From NCBI GenBank assembly GCA_950022655.1, contig OX465584.1:29237469-29301468 (forward strand): a stretch of DNA of 64,000 bases, written 5' to 3'. The notes beneath the pieces were generated by a model. That model did no database searches. It saw nothing but the letters and a program-made list of their open reading frames with translations, and was not told the DNA's origin. This DNA comes from Alentia gelatinosa (Eukaryota > Annelida > Polychaeta > Phyllodocida > Polynoidae). Of the stretch, positions 35,520 to 47,964 are shown in pieces (the stretch's first letter is position 1; each line of letters starts with the position of its first letter). The translations under genes were made by a program, and so were the position numbers.

Positions 35520-36165
35520 ATGACCAGTAGGGCGATGGTCAGAGGAGGAAGGTTGAGCGGAAAGGTAGTCTCTGGGATATGGTTAGTGTGAAAATGGTCA
35601 GCGCAGAAAGGTGTGGGTATATATGTCCGGGGTTGACATTCAAGGAATACCATCTCACTGGGGAGATGGACAATGGTGAGATGGTCAGTGCAAAGGGATG
35701 GAGGGTAAATAGGAAGTTGGTCGGTGGGGAGTCAATGTACAGTAGGGAGAAGGCAAGCAGAAAGATGGTCAGCAGACAGAGTTAGGCAGTGAAGGGATAA
35801 TCAGTAAGGCTATGGTTTGTGTTAGGGTGGTCAGATTGGGGTGAGTGTGTTAGTAACGGGGATATTGTAGGGGGTTGGGATATGGTAGGAGTATGATCAG
35901 TGAGGAGAGGGTAAATAAGGAGTTGGTGAGTGGGAGTTGGTCAGTGAGATCACCTGCAGATGCCCATTGAGAGTGTGACAGTGCCAGTGTGTAAAGTGGG
36001 GAGATGGTTATAGGGGAAAGTGCCAATAAGGGACATTGACAGTTGTGAAATGGTCAGTGTGGAATGTGCCAATGGGAGATTGCTAATGGGGAGATGGTCA
36101 TTGCAAAAAGTGCAAATGGGGAGATGATCACTGGGGAGATGGTCAGTAGGGAGATGACCCCTGGG
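35520..36165 (+). repeat. Decayed minisatellite, GGGGAGATGGTCAGT units
   Basis: Degenerate copies of a 15-16 bp phrase GGGGAGATGGTCAGTG recur throughout, best preserved at 35.65-35.70 and 36.00-36.16 kb. The array starts directly after the CpG islet, as the 10.36-kb array does. Frames across it are repeat artefacts. Confidence 0.75.
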
Positions 36166-36169
36166 TAGG

Positions 36170-38545
36170 AGGTGAGGATGTTCCGTTAGGTCTTCCATGA
36201 ATACAATTAAAGAATTTCATCAACTATATATTTGATACCGACCTTATAAACCTTACAAGCCTTACAACACAATGTACCTCAATACTTTCCTCATAGGAAG
36301 AGCTAAATAACGTTATAGTCGTGGTCATGTAAAGGATCTAAAAAGAAACAACTGTTAACCATTTTACTATAGCTCTCTTTTCAGTACACGTGAGTGTACA
36401 TTGTTACTTCCTTTCACATCATGGTAAATTGTGACAAATAATCTATTTCTGTATAACGACAGAAAATTGCTAATATCAATATCAGGAACTCATGATACTG
36501 GTAGTAAACCAGACATTTTCAATATGAAATACAAGATAGCAAAGGTTGTATGGTAGGTAGAAGTGGAGCAATAGTCAAATTCCCGATGATAGCAAAGGCT
36601 ACCTTCTGTTTTGGGTGATATGTTATTCTGTTTCTTACGGGAGTCCAAGGGACATAAAACTGTAAATACTATCTATAATGTAGGTCCAAACATTTCATTA
36701 AATAGACACAGAAAAGCCTGATGAGATACAACTGTTGCATACAGGTATATCTAACATCCATTTGAGGTATATAGAGCGAGGGGTGTAGCATCTCAATAAT
36801 AACAGACTGAAGCTACGTACACCATGCCGCGCATACATATGGACAAGGTGTCACGTGTAAGGACGAGAGGTCACTCAGTGCACGTCAGTTTCTCTTTATT
36901 CCAGGTTATATTATGTGTTTATTGCATGAGTAGAAAGTGCATCTATGAGACCAAACGCGCGAGATGAAGGGTCGATCTCACCGCCTCCTCCTCACATCCG
37001 GCGGTGCGGCGCAGAGACTGGGGAGAGGGGAAAGTGGTTACAAAATGTGAAATATTACCGAAATATCAGTCACATGTTACATAGCCTTAAGAATGTAGAT
37101 TCCGTCAAATGAAATTTGCACGTAAAAATGCTGAATACAATGGAAACTTTGATTTTTTTACTATTCCCATTCAGAATAGACATGGGTGATGTAATTCTTT
37201 GTAGAATTCTTTGTAGAATTTAAATAAAGTACTCCAACTTGATGTGCAGAATTATAGTAACTAATTGCCATTAGTTACTGTAATGCGTCTACATGCATTT
37301 GACGACTGCATTAGAGATCCAGGACATCCGAAGTGTTTCTACAAAATGGTCTGAAACCTAAATCCTTTTTCTTCAATAGTATTCCTCACAGGTGCCATAC
37401 CATTGCGGGAGACCGTACACAGTGTAACTTGGAGTGCAGGGGTTGGATGTTGATTAAGTCTTTGATTATTAACATCAATACTTCATGGGCGTTGAGAACG
37501 AGTTCTCAGTGTTAGGTCTATTAGAAAAAATACCAGCGGTGAGAAGGAGGGACTAAAGCTGGTCTAAGCAGAGGTATATAACGGGTGAAACGTGTTAGGG
37601 GCGTGGGAAGATGTAGGGTACTGATCCTTGTATGATGTGGTATACAAAGAGAAATAGTGGCCTTTGATAAGATGAAGAGCTATACGGATAAATGTAATGG
37701 TAAGTGAGAGGGGTTAGGAGTTGCTGAAGTGGGATGAAGGATACTATGACATTGAGTATCGGGCAGTACGGACTGTGTTGGTTGTGAGTGAGCAGGGGTA
37801 ATGGAGCTTTAGAAATTAGAATTAGGACTGAGAACAAGTTGCTGGGCTATTTGGAAATGTTCAGAGAAAAGGTTTTAGGAAATGTAGGAGGATGTAAAGA
37901 TAGTCATAAACATATCGAGGTAGGCTTAGATGGGTTCGAAGGGTGATATTTCTTTCTTTGGATTCACTGTATTATTTTCAGTTGCCAGATAATCATCAAC
38001 ACAAAACAGTACGAATATGTATTACGTTGATCGAATTCGACAGGATAGCACGACAAAAATGGAATCTGTTATATAAGATCCGTAACACACTTTAATCTGA
38101 ACACTTTGGCTGCAAATGAAATATTCTGAAGGCTTGGCTTAACACTTTATTCCAAAATGTAATATAAATTCCAAACATCCTGGAATGAAACAGAATGTAA
38201 AGGTATTTGTCGTCAGCTTTGATGTCGATGGCCAGGACAAAAATGACACAGTTTATCAGAATAAGGCAAACAAAGTGAAGAAACCTAAATAAAAACGACA
38301 CATTACGGAGGCCGTTGCGATTTTACTGCTTGCCCTAATAACGTAACCACGTTTTTCAGTAAGTGGCTATTCCCTACGGTAACATGATGGGAAAAAGACA
38401 AATATAAAAACCGAAAACCAATGTGGAATGCAATCAAAATATTTAAAGAATTCTTCCGACCTATTTGATGTTTTGGTTTTTTTTCTTTTATTAATTGCTT
38501 AAAGAACCATGAAAGCTGATTTACTTCTCACCATGCATAGGATCT
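36170..38545. other. Non-coding sequence
   Basis: I see no supported gene. The 37.54-37.93 kb part is purine-rich on the plus strand. A 12-bp direct duplication AATTCTTTGTAG lies at about 37193-37216. Confidence 0.5.
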
Positions 38546-38554
38546 GCATGAGTT

Positions 38555-38880
38555 AACTTCCGGTGGTTAAGGTTTTTGTGTGTAATGCGCATGCGCAGTG
38601 ACCAATACGAAGCTAACACTTTTCCCGTCATACCTACTCCCGGAAGTGGTTCGTCTTCTTCAGCGCGCATGACGCGACGCGCGCGCCCCCTGTCAAGACT
38701 AATCGTAACGAAAACCGCGCCTCCGCTCGCCTGGCCCCGCTTCACCATTGATCCTTCATTTCACCTATTATCGCCCGCAATGACAATATGGCGGCGCCCC
38801 ATTGGCGGACAAGGGCCCGAGACTCGGGGACGTCACGGTTGATTGATTGGCTCTGGGAGGAGGAGAGTGGGGGCTTATTT
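38555..38880 (+). promoter_or_regulatory. CpG-island promoter with NRF1, ETS, YY1, CCAAT and CRE sites
   Basis: This is the strongest promoter signature in the window. It has ETS ACTTCCGGT (38556-38564), a perfect NRF1 palindrome TGCGCATGCGCA (38586-38597), CCAAT (38602-38606), ETS CCCGGAAGT (38639-38647), a very CpG-dense core (GCGCGCATGACGCGACGCGC), YY1 AATATGGCGGC (38785-38795), inverted CCAAT boxes (38801-38805 and 38846-38850) and a CRE GACGTCAC (38829-38836). The YY1 word, which usually lies at or just after the start site, suggests plus-strand transcription. Confidence 0.6.
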
Positions 38881-38919
38881 AGCTGTCAGAACAGGTGGAG
38901 GGAATCTCTTGTAGTATGA
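38788..38919 (+). CDS. Possible short first coding exon or upstream frame
   Basis: The ATG inside the YY1 word AATATGGCGGC opens a 43-codon frame to TGA at 38917-38919, reading MAAPHWRTRARDSGTSRLID and then a Glu- and Trp-containing tail. The start context (A at -3, G at +4) is good, and Met-Ala-Ala starts are common in genes with this promoter type. I recognise no family. A splice could leave the frame before its stop (for example CAG|GTGGAG at about 38894), but that is speculative. It may be non-coding promoter sequence. Confidence 0.2.
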   Translation: MAAPHWRTRARDSGTSRLIDWLWEEESGGLFSCQNRWRESLVV

Positions 38920-38924
38920 CTTAT

Positions 38925-40430
38925 GGGGTAGCTATCCCGTTCCTCCTACTCCCCACTCAGTCCTACTGTCATTTCCACCTAGTATTAAGGCGGAAAGCAC
39001 CAGTAAGAAGCGAAGGAAATTAGTCTTGACCTGATTCCAGACATTCTTTCATGGTTTGTGTAATATGCTTTCAATTGAATTATCAATATCCGCATGCAGA
39101 AAGGTACTTAAATTAATAACTCATATGTCGTCTGATAGAACAGCTCAATATTTCTATATGGCTCGAGAAATGGATAAAGATTTTCCGATGCCATCAGCTT
39201 CCTTTGCGTTATAATTGGACATGATGTTATCAATACATCGTAAAGAAACATGCAAAGAAATCATTCGCTCTCCATGTCCGCGTTTTCGTCTATTAGTTGA
39301 CGTGATTTAGCAACTATAAAGATGGCCATAACATTGATCGATTCCAAATAACTTTCAAATAGGGAACAGGGCGAATTTAAGCGGTCAAGTGATTATCTGC
39401 AACCGGTTTCAGTTCTTTTCAACCACGTGTCCCAACGACATAGACAAAGATGTGTGAACTGCTTTTAGGGAACGTCTATGTGGTATGATAGGTTGAAGAA
39501 TTAATTTTTCATTGAAGAAATGTTTTTTTAAATTATTCAGCAAAACACGGATCTTTCATAGGACAGATCCTCCACTGGTCGATAGTTAAGAACAGTTCCA
39601 ATCGACTTTTTCACAGGAATTATAGGTTAGTGGAAATACGTAAGTTCAACGATAGTGGGCCGATTTTAAGAACAAGTCACAATTGGTTCTACGTTTTGTA
39701 AGATCTTCTGGTTTGGCGAGATTTTGTGTCAAATATGTTTGTATTTCCAAACCTTTTGTACATTAAAGCTACTAATAAGACATTGCGTCTTACATCTATA
39801 TAGTCTATGCGCATTTTTCATGTAAATTATCAACTCTCTGGTTCTTTATTATTTCTTCTATTAATACTTTGTATTCGATTTGGAATCGTTCTTCTATACA
39901 AAGGTATATCCAACGTCGAACATAGGTTGTACAGAACAAGTATATGTATATAGATAATCCGAAATACTCTATTAAGATATGTAATGTATAATGTTGAGCA
40001 GTCCCGGATATAGGAACAATATTCCGTTCATGGTTTAACATTCAGTATCGTATTCCGGAAACATTTCAGATGTTTTTTGTTCACATATAAAGCGTTTCCC
40101 TTGTGGACAGTTTCTGTTCATTCTCAACTTTTTGTTATTTCTGATATAGTTTCGCTAGGCATCTTTTCAGGTGTAGTCTGTCTTCACTAATTTCACCCTT
40201 GTACAAACTATGCAATACACAAGCATGAATGAAGAGCACCTGTAATATCAATTAAAATTGAAAACTTCTAAAGAAATTTTATATTTTTCATTAATTTTTG
40301 GTTCACATGAGAAACCTCATAAGGTTTCAGAAAAAATGATGACTACCCGCAAAGTATTCGGTTTTGAGTGTCCTATGTAAACCGACTCTCTCGCCAAGGA
40401 TTCGTCAGCTCCTGGTTGTGGTTACACTAC
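38925..40430. other. AT-rich non-coding sequence
   Basis: I see no supported gene. If a transcript starts at 38.8 kb on the plus strand, this would be its first intron. Confidence 0.5.
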
Positions 40431-40439
40431 CTCCTTTAC

Positions 40440-41075
40440 ACGTTCAGAGCAGGTCCGAGCAGCTCATGTAGAAGAGGAAGGGTGGTAAAAAAAGAACCCT
40501 CATCGCCTCCTAGCCTGAAGCGATGTAGTAACACAACACGACAACAACGATATATCCTCAGCTGCTTTAATCACAGCCCCAGCCTGCGCCAATCCCATCG
40601 TCAGCGCGCGAGCCTATGATGTAGAGACCTAGAGTGAGTGTCTCCCCTAACCTTCACGCCATCATCGCTTCTCCCATCTGCCCCCTCTCTTTCACCCACC
40701 CCCTCCCTACACACCCACCTCGAGGACATAAAACAAATCGGCGCACTGCGAGCTCAGCGAGGCCGGATCCATACCCGCAGCCCGTCTGTAAACGGAGTAG
40801 CCTGTCCGGGGCGGGCGAGCTGCTCTATAGGGAAAGGAGCAGTTCGACGGTCGCTCCTCCTGAGAGCTGCTCGTATAGGGCGGTAGGGATTTCGGGTTAA
40901 CTGCTCCTCGGCGTGGCAGGGCAGATGACCCGTCGCCGTAGCCGGCAGCTCTGTCTCTATTCACGAGAGGCGGGAGCGGGTGTCACGCCGGCCAATACAT
41001 ACGTGAGCAGCTCAATATGGCAGCGAGCAGCTCACAGGGTGCCTCTCTCTCAGCCGCTCCTGTCATATCAGGTAA
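40440..41075. promoter_or_regulatory. CpG island with five exact GAGCAGCTC-type sites
   Basis: A GC- and CpG-rich island of about 600 bp holds exact motif copies at 40457, 40817, 40864, 41005 and 41025 (each 9 bp) and a one-mismatch copy at 40837. Two pairs are spaced exactly 20 bp (40817/40837 and 41005/41025). A possible splice donor ATCAG|GTAATG at about 41071 would fit a plus-strand first exon. Several GC-driven frames overlap here on both strands and none looks like a protein family. A promoter or strong regulatory island is likely. Confidence 0.5.
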
Positions 41076-41079
41076 TGGG

Positions 41080-42635
41080 TGACGGCCGATTCGCGCAGTC
41101 TACGGTGTCCCTCATGGGTCTCTCTCGCCCACACACTTTAAACGGATGTGTTTGTAAACAAGTGCGACAAGTTAACGGATGTGATGCAATATCCCCGATG
41201 AAAGAAAGAAAGGCTGCCTCATGAAGACATCATTCATATCAGACGGTTTGATAGTTTGACTCTTTTTTGTGTCACTGTAGTTGATCAATAGGTCTAAATG
41301 CATCCACAGACTATGCTAGTAGAGACATGCTATTGAATAAAGCCAACCTAGGCTTCATTACGGTCACTACAAATGGGATATGGTGTCATACATAGATAGA
41401 GTTTCGAGCTATGCACAGTTCTAGTGCTTTAACAATAGAAGGTAAGGGCATACTTGTCAAATTATACAGCTTACTCAGTAATTACCACAAAGTTTGAGCA
41501 ATCGTGTTAGATAAAACACACAGTTTGTGAGATGAGGATGAATGGTATGATGTTTCAAATATCAGATAGTTGTCTGCAGTGAAACTCTAATCTATCATTG
41601 TGTACAAGTGCTTATGGTTGATATCCCAATTTCAATATATCTAATAAGACACTGTCTAGGGGCCTTATAAATTGAACCCAACTTTCTATAGCTATCTCGA
41701 TGTAGCAGAATCGGTTATTAAGGTAATGTTGAGTAAGGAAGTAGTACAATTTATAAAACTATCTTTTTTAAATCAGGTTTAGGGATTTGGATTTCTGGAA
41801 GGATAACGATATACTGCATGTGTCATGCTCGTGGTCAAATTATCTAATTGAGAAACAAGCTAAGGTTTCTGCATGCAATAAAGTGACTCCTCAGATATTG
41901 ACATAAAACAACAGGCATAGTCACATTCCCTCCCAAATTCAATCATAAAAATTATATATGTTCTAGAGGAAAATGGCACTTACATTACTGCTTGCAATTA
42001 TTATTAAGAACAAGGCACTATGGTACGCTATGGTCGTAAGAAAATGTGAACAAGAGATTGAGTGAGGGAGAAACAGAGGAGAACACATCTCTTTTCAGCA
42101 CCAATAGAACAGAATATCATATCAACTAACGTAACAGTTGCACTTTAGGCCCACCGTAGATGGTTTGTTGCAGGATGTGTTCCTCAAATAGACAGATTTC
42201 ATATGGAAACTGCCCAGACTAAGACCCATACTCCTAGTCCACACACCCCCTCCCCATCCGAATACACTGAGACTCAGGCCGTGAGGCTGTCAACAGGATT
42301 GGCCGTTACAGCCACACACACGACAGTTCAAGCACTGCTGCTGTCATCACTGAAGACTATGATGTTCTGGGAGCGGCTTCAATGTTGTAGTTTTCTGTAT
42401 TTTCCTTGAGTATTTATTTTATGAACATATGAAGCGATTATTATCGATCGCTATTGATCAAGGTAGCAATAGAACTCAATACGTCCCTATTAAAGATAAC
42501 AATGGTCAATGAGCGACAAGTTTGTGTACAACTCAGTTTAAGTGTACATCTCATGATTAAATTAATATTGGGTTGATATGGTTTTATACTGTAGGAACTG
42601 TAAGGTCCGCATCCTGGCGATATTGATTAGATGAA
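41080..42635. other. AT-rich non-coding sequence
   Basis: I see no gene or clear repeat. Confidence 0.6.
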
Positions 42636-42639
42636 ATAA

Positions 42640-42735
42640 AGATGACAGGTAAGCAAAGTACACCGGCTTCGAACCCGGTTCCCTGCGATTCACAGGCGAG
42701 CATTTAACAAATATGCCCTTCTGCCGTAAGAGCAT
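42640..42735 (-). mobile_element. tRNA-derived SINE fragment
   Basis: On the minus strand an A-box-like GGGCATATTTGTTAAATGC is followed by CTGTGAA, which fits a tRNA anticodon loop, and then GGTTCGAAGCC (42665-42675 on the plus strand), a full B-box match. The acceptor stem does not close, and sequence continues past the tRNA 3' end, so it is a SINE head and not a functional tRNA gene. Confidence 0.6.
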
Positions 42736-42739
42736 GATG

Positions 42740-45700
42740 GTATGTGGAATGTCATATTATGTGCAGCACACATAGTGTCAGGGGCCTTTATCCATAACTA
42801 TTGCTTTGACAAATGATCCAATCTACTTAGTGCAAACAAATTCACTTAAACCTCTTTTGCTATATCTCTTATTGTTAACTGCCTCAGGGTTCAAGAGTGT
42901 ATTCCACACTTAACTTAACGTCAAACAGGAATGAACAGCTATTCGTCCCTCTGAGCCACGAGAACTACAGCTCCTTTTACAAGGAGGGGGCGCGTCTCTA
43001 ACATTGACTGACCGTTGGGCGATGGAAGCTCGTCTAGACTGGACACTCAATCCCTCATAGCTGTGAGGATGTAGTGTGGTTGCCAGCACGACCAGGATGA
43101 CCAATAATTTTAGTTATTTACTGCAATTGATCTCATAGTCCTTTAACACTAATGTTGATTCCTGTCATGGCGTAGGAGTCATCATCCGTAGAGCGTTCTC
43201 AGCGTTGCTATCAGAAGGTTACCTAAGATGCCGACAAGACCTATAAACAAGACAAGACTTGCATAAACAAACCATTAGTGGAATGCTAAATAATCAACTT
43301 ATCAGCCAACTTATGTGCAGATGGAAGAGCACTCATGTAACACAGATTGTAAGTCGTCAGCGTAGAGTCCAAGACAGTATATTTTGGTGATCTCATATAT
43401 TCTCCATGAAATGTGGTTATCACACTCAAGATCGCAACTGTGTTACATTCAACCGTCAATGTTTGAAGACAAATCATCATCCCGAAAAGGAAATAGTGAT
43501 ACAGGCCTCCTCCTTGGACAGGCCTCGATTTGCTTACTTTCACAATGTTTTTAGCTTTGACCTTGGGTGGGTATTGTATCTTAGTCAGTAATAACTGCAG
43601 TATGAGATCAATACTACACACGTTCCTTGGTAAGGATCGATGAAGAATAGCGAGCTATTTTTAGACACAATTTCCAGCTCTCGATGTCAGGGTGAATGGG
43701 AGTTATTTCCTGGCGTCGAGCAGATCGGACGTGGCTTACGGGGCAAGTAAGTTACATAAATAACCCACCTGAGGCTTGATTGCGCAATCACTGTCTGCGA
43801 TCGAGGCAGGTGAGACGGCAATCCAACAGGTGTTAGCAAATACAGGAGAGAATCAATCAACAAGTCATACTTTAATGTGTGTAACTATTTAGGTGGCTTA
43901 GATCTCAAAAATATTATCTGTACACCCTTTAAAAGCTCTTTGCTCCCAACTATCTGGTGTATCGTGTTTAAGTTACCCTTAATCAATTCATCTGCATATA
44001 TATCAGTCGTTTCTTCAAAAATAGTCCATGATCAGACCAATTGTAATATTGGTATTAATAGTTGTATAAATCCAAACAATATTATTGTTATGCATGCGCG
44101 AATCATAGTTTATGCTGTACTGGATTTTTGATAGATTATGTGACAGAGCTGCTAATTCTAGGAGAAATATGACTCCTATGTGTTTCTTATACTCCTACTC
44201 CCCTTTAAAAATAAATTCCAATCGGCTCAATGGTAGGGTATAGCTTTTGCATAACAATGATGTAGGCTATGATTTTCTTAAGGATTGCTGTCATCCAGCC
44301 TTCCAGCCATCCAGTTATCCCTCTTATGTGTGTTGATAGATGAGCTTGAACAGTGCTTTGATGGAATATGAGAAGATTTGGGCAGAACAATACCAGCTAA
44401 TTGAGATTCTCTTACGCTAGTTTCTTTACTGTTGAGAACGCAGCCCAAGCCAAATACCTAATTATAAGGTAAAGCGTTATGATATTTCTCATGAATATTT
44501 GACTTATAGTTAAGGTGCCAAGAGATTTTTGTATAATATATGCACTTCCACTTCAGGTATCTAGAAGACAGATAGAATACTTGGAGTGATTAAATGCATT
44601 GAATCATATCCTACATCGAATTTCTACCATCAATGAAGTAATATCTCAAGTTTTCTATTAAATGACAACATACGGAGTAACACAATATAAGGAGTTCAAT
44701 TTAAGGCATCTGGTATTGAACCAGTCATCAAAACAAGATTCGCATATCTGCATTATTTTGATACTTAATGGGAAAGTATATTTTTTCTGCGTAAGATTAA
44801 AATGTAAAATAACCGTACGGGTCAATTTCAGTTATCAGAAAAAGCTTCAAAATCTCTAGAAATGGTGAAATGGCTTCCCACTTCTAGCTTTTTATACAAA
44901 CACTTTCCCTTCGGCATCATATTAGCCGAGCTGCCAACATGTCACTTCACTGTATCGCTCTGTGAACGTCACACACGACGTCACACCTGACAGCATGGGC
45001 TTTGTGACGCCAGGGAGATGTGACAGCCAGTTGACAGCAATGCTTTTACGTCGTCGCATCGGTAGTTGTGCCTTGATAGATTGCAGCGAAGTGCCTGCTG
45101 CTCAAAAACGCTGCAATCCTCTTAACCTGATTAGAATGTGTATGTCGGTGGGAAAGTGGGGTGGGAGTCTGCTGGTATGTAGGATGAGAGATACATGAAA
45201 GAGTATACTTCATTTGACTACTGCGATTATATTTGTTATCCTTTAGGTCTCCATAGCAAGAACTGTTTTTGTTTAGGAAGCTATGGAGTGAGGAATAATG
45301 CAAATATGATCTATAATCCCAAGAAAAAACTGAAAAAGCGAAGGCATATACATGTGTGAGTATACTGCTTAAAAACATAAGGCAACAATTTCAAGGGCTA
45401 TAACATAGAGGGAATTCTTCGACATCAAAGGGTTAATGCGGTAACACGTTATGAGCGATATAAAGTATCAACCTGGTTATAGCATGTCGTGTATACTGTA
45501 TGATATATAGTGATAATATGTGAATATAGAAGCGTTAAATTAAAAAGGAAAGTATTAGATATGGGTAAAAGACGTAGTAGTGTTGAATTGAATTTGGTTG
45601 ATGCATTATACGGTGTTGTTGATATAGACTTGGCAATGTAAGCATGCGTTAAAGTGCTCCCCATGTATTTAGGAACATTGATACTCGCTCAGACCTCAGG

Positions 45701-46260
45701 AATTATAAGGAAAGCAACAGTTGCAGTTCCTATCACTGCTCAAAAACGGAGATCAATGTTATCAACTACCTGAAGCTGAACTTAGTATTTTTGATAATCA
45801 GAAAGCCCAAATAACGCAATAGGTGTTTAAAAGGGCAATAGTCTTCTTGAGGAGTAGATTAGACACGTTGATTTCAGAAAACGGGCCCTAGAGGCCAATA
45901 CTGTAGACTAAGGCGGCTGATTATTGGATGTAGAGCTGAACTTATGAAGGCGAAGTCCTGATGTAGCTTATTTTATTGTTGTAATACAAGGAACAATTTG
46001 AAATATCTCGCATTACTTGGCACTAGTTATTCACGGAGGAAATTCACAAACAAGACATGTAGTGATAGTTGAAAACAACATGTTGAATTCAATAATGATG
46101 CTGTGCTGATAACAATTGCCGGATTTCCATGATAGACATTATGTCTGATACTAGGACAATCCTATAGATACACAAGGGAGTCTGACATAGGCTATTTATA
46201 CACGCAGTACAGGTTACATTAGACGTGTGCAAGCACGCATTGTGCATCGGCTTCCAGGTA
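42740..46260. other. AT-rich non-coding sequence
   Basis: I see no supported gene over 3.5 kb. One-mismatch GAGCTGCTA lies at 44146-44154. Confidence 0.55.
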
Positions 46261-46264
46261 AAAT

Positions 46265-46700
46265 GCCACAAACAAAGCATCAAAGCCCGCTCCCCTGCGC
46301 CCCCATCATCCCTGTCTCCATCCTCCACTACCCAGCATCCTTTACCTTCCTTGTCATGCATACAATCCAGATCTACGCGGACGAGAGCCAGCCCTCGCCC
46401 GCCGCCCCGTCCGGCCTTTGAAGACTGGCCTCCTCCGCCCGTCCCCGGTTCGCGGTACACAGGCCCGGGCCGCCTCTCTTTGTGCACCCACACGGCCGCC
46501 CACAATTGGCGGGTGCAGCACACAGGCGGGCCGGTTATGACCCTTTGACACTGTCCGCCCAGGGACCTGTTTCAGAACAAAGCCTGGCGCTGGGGATTCA
46601 CTCATTCCGCACGGCCGACCCGAGCAGCTCACTGAGCAACTCGCTGAGTGACCGGCACGAGGAGCAGGCAGCCCAGCCGCGGGCATTGTGTGTGTTGTTT
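46265..46700. promoter_or_regulatory. CpG island
   Basis: A CpG-dense, C-rich plus strand (CCCTCGCCCGCCGCCCCGTC, GGCCCGGGCCG) contrasts with AT-rich flanks. It carries GAGCAGCTC at 46622-46630 and a direct one-mismatch copy GAGCAACTC 12 bp later. Pro- and Arg-rich frames on both strands are composition effects. A promoter is likely but its direction is unknown. Confidence 0.5.
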
Positions 46701-46704
46701 AACT

Positions 46705-47760
46705 ATGTCTTAACGTGACGGTTGTTGAGTATGATACTTTTGAGCAGGAATGGGATATTTCTGTTTGTAAGGGCCGAGCATGAACAAGGTATAAAAAAAA
46801 TTCTCGGTGAACTTAGATTTCTCCTATCACAAGAAAAGAGATTTCTGATACACCATTTCCTCAAAACCCGCAAGTATGAGGAATTGTGGAAAAGTTTCTA
46901 AGAACATGAACAAGGTTTAAACAAGAAGACAGGGTTGGTGATTCTGTATAGCATTATATAACCTGCCCCCATGTATTTTCTCTGACTATGTTTGGTTCAA
47001 ACTTAATCGTGCGAGATGGTGCTTCTGCCTTCAACTCTATGCAAGTATATTTAAGGAGATGTTATTTTCTGCAAATGATGAACATCTACCTACAAACAGT
47101 CTACATCGATGATAAAGAACTTACCAAGAACGACAATACCAGCTTGGGTTAAAAAAAACTTAATAAAGTAGGCAGCCGTAGTTTATAACAGAGAGTTTTC
47201 TAAGAACCAACTGAATGTATTATAGCAAAAAGACCTACATCAAGGGTTTCCAAAGACTGAATTAAAAATCAATTTAGCCGCAGGCTTATTCGTTCTCATC
47301 ACACTCCGAATCAATCCAATATTACTATCGAGTATCATCTATATGGAAATAAAATTACCAAAAGAAAATACAAGGGTGGCAATCATTTTTCTCTTTTAGA
47401 AAATATGAAAATATCAGAATAGTCAGGCCGTAGATGAGATAACTATACATCTTAAGAATAAAAAAAGGAGCCAGTGCGTTGGAGGACCAAAGAAGAATAA
47501 GAAGATATCAAATCTGTAGTATCAAAAGAAATACAATTCTTTGTTCACAAAAGAAATGACAAAAGGAAAGGTTGTTGTGAATTAAATATCAAGCCCTTGA
47601 GTTTGCCTTTAGATTGCACCTGATAGTAAAAAGGAAAACATACTTACCAACTAATCATGCCAGTGTGTTTTAGGAGCGCAAAACGCGTAAACACATGCAT
47701 AGCAAATACAATATTCTATGTCTTTCTAACACAGAACTTCAAGTGATATCTACTATTCTT
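46705..47760. other. AT-rich non-coding sequence
   Basis: I see no gene or clear repeat. Confidence 0.6.
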
Positions 47761-47764
47761 AGCT

Positions 47765-47960
47765 GCCACAGCTTTCTTTCCCAACTCCCACCATAGATCA
47801 TAGACTACTAATAGCACAGCCAATGAGAGACGTCGTTTCATCAGCCCCTGAGCCTCTTAGGTGCACGCTGATTGGTCTAAATTGGATCAGGCCTAATTAC
47901 AGCAATCGGGCCTACCTGACCGTGCAGCCTAAGCTTGAACGATGCCCTGCTGTCACCTAG
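47765..47960. promoter_or_regulatory. Possible regulatory patch
   Basis: A GC-richer stretch has CCAAT words in both orientations (AGCCAATGAG, CTGATTGGTC), a GACGTCGT, and a homeodomain-like CCTAATTACAG flanked by GGCC-containing words. There is no supported frame. The call is an inference from composition. Confidence 0.25.
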
Positions 47961-47964
47961 AAGG

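Noticed and set aside
42640..42735. Functional tRNA gene on the minus strand
   Set aside because: The B box is intact, but the acceptor and anticodon stems do not pair, so it is treated as a SINE fragment.
45121..45437. Another TTAA-bordered MITE
   Set aside because: TTAACC at one side and GGGTTAA at the other agree over about six bases only, and no internal GGCATC repeats are present.
46089..46686. Several Pro/Arg-rich frames of 107-144 codons on both strands
   Set aside because: They overlap one another in a CpG island, where stop codons are rare by composition. No domain is visible.
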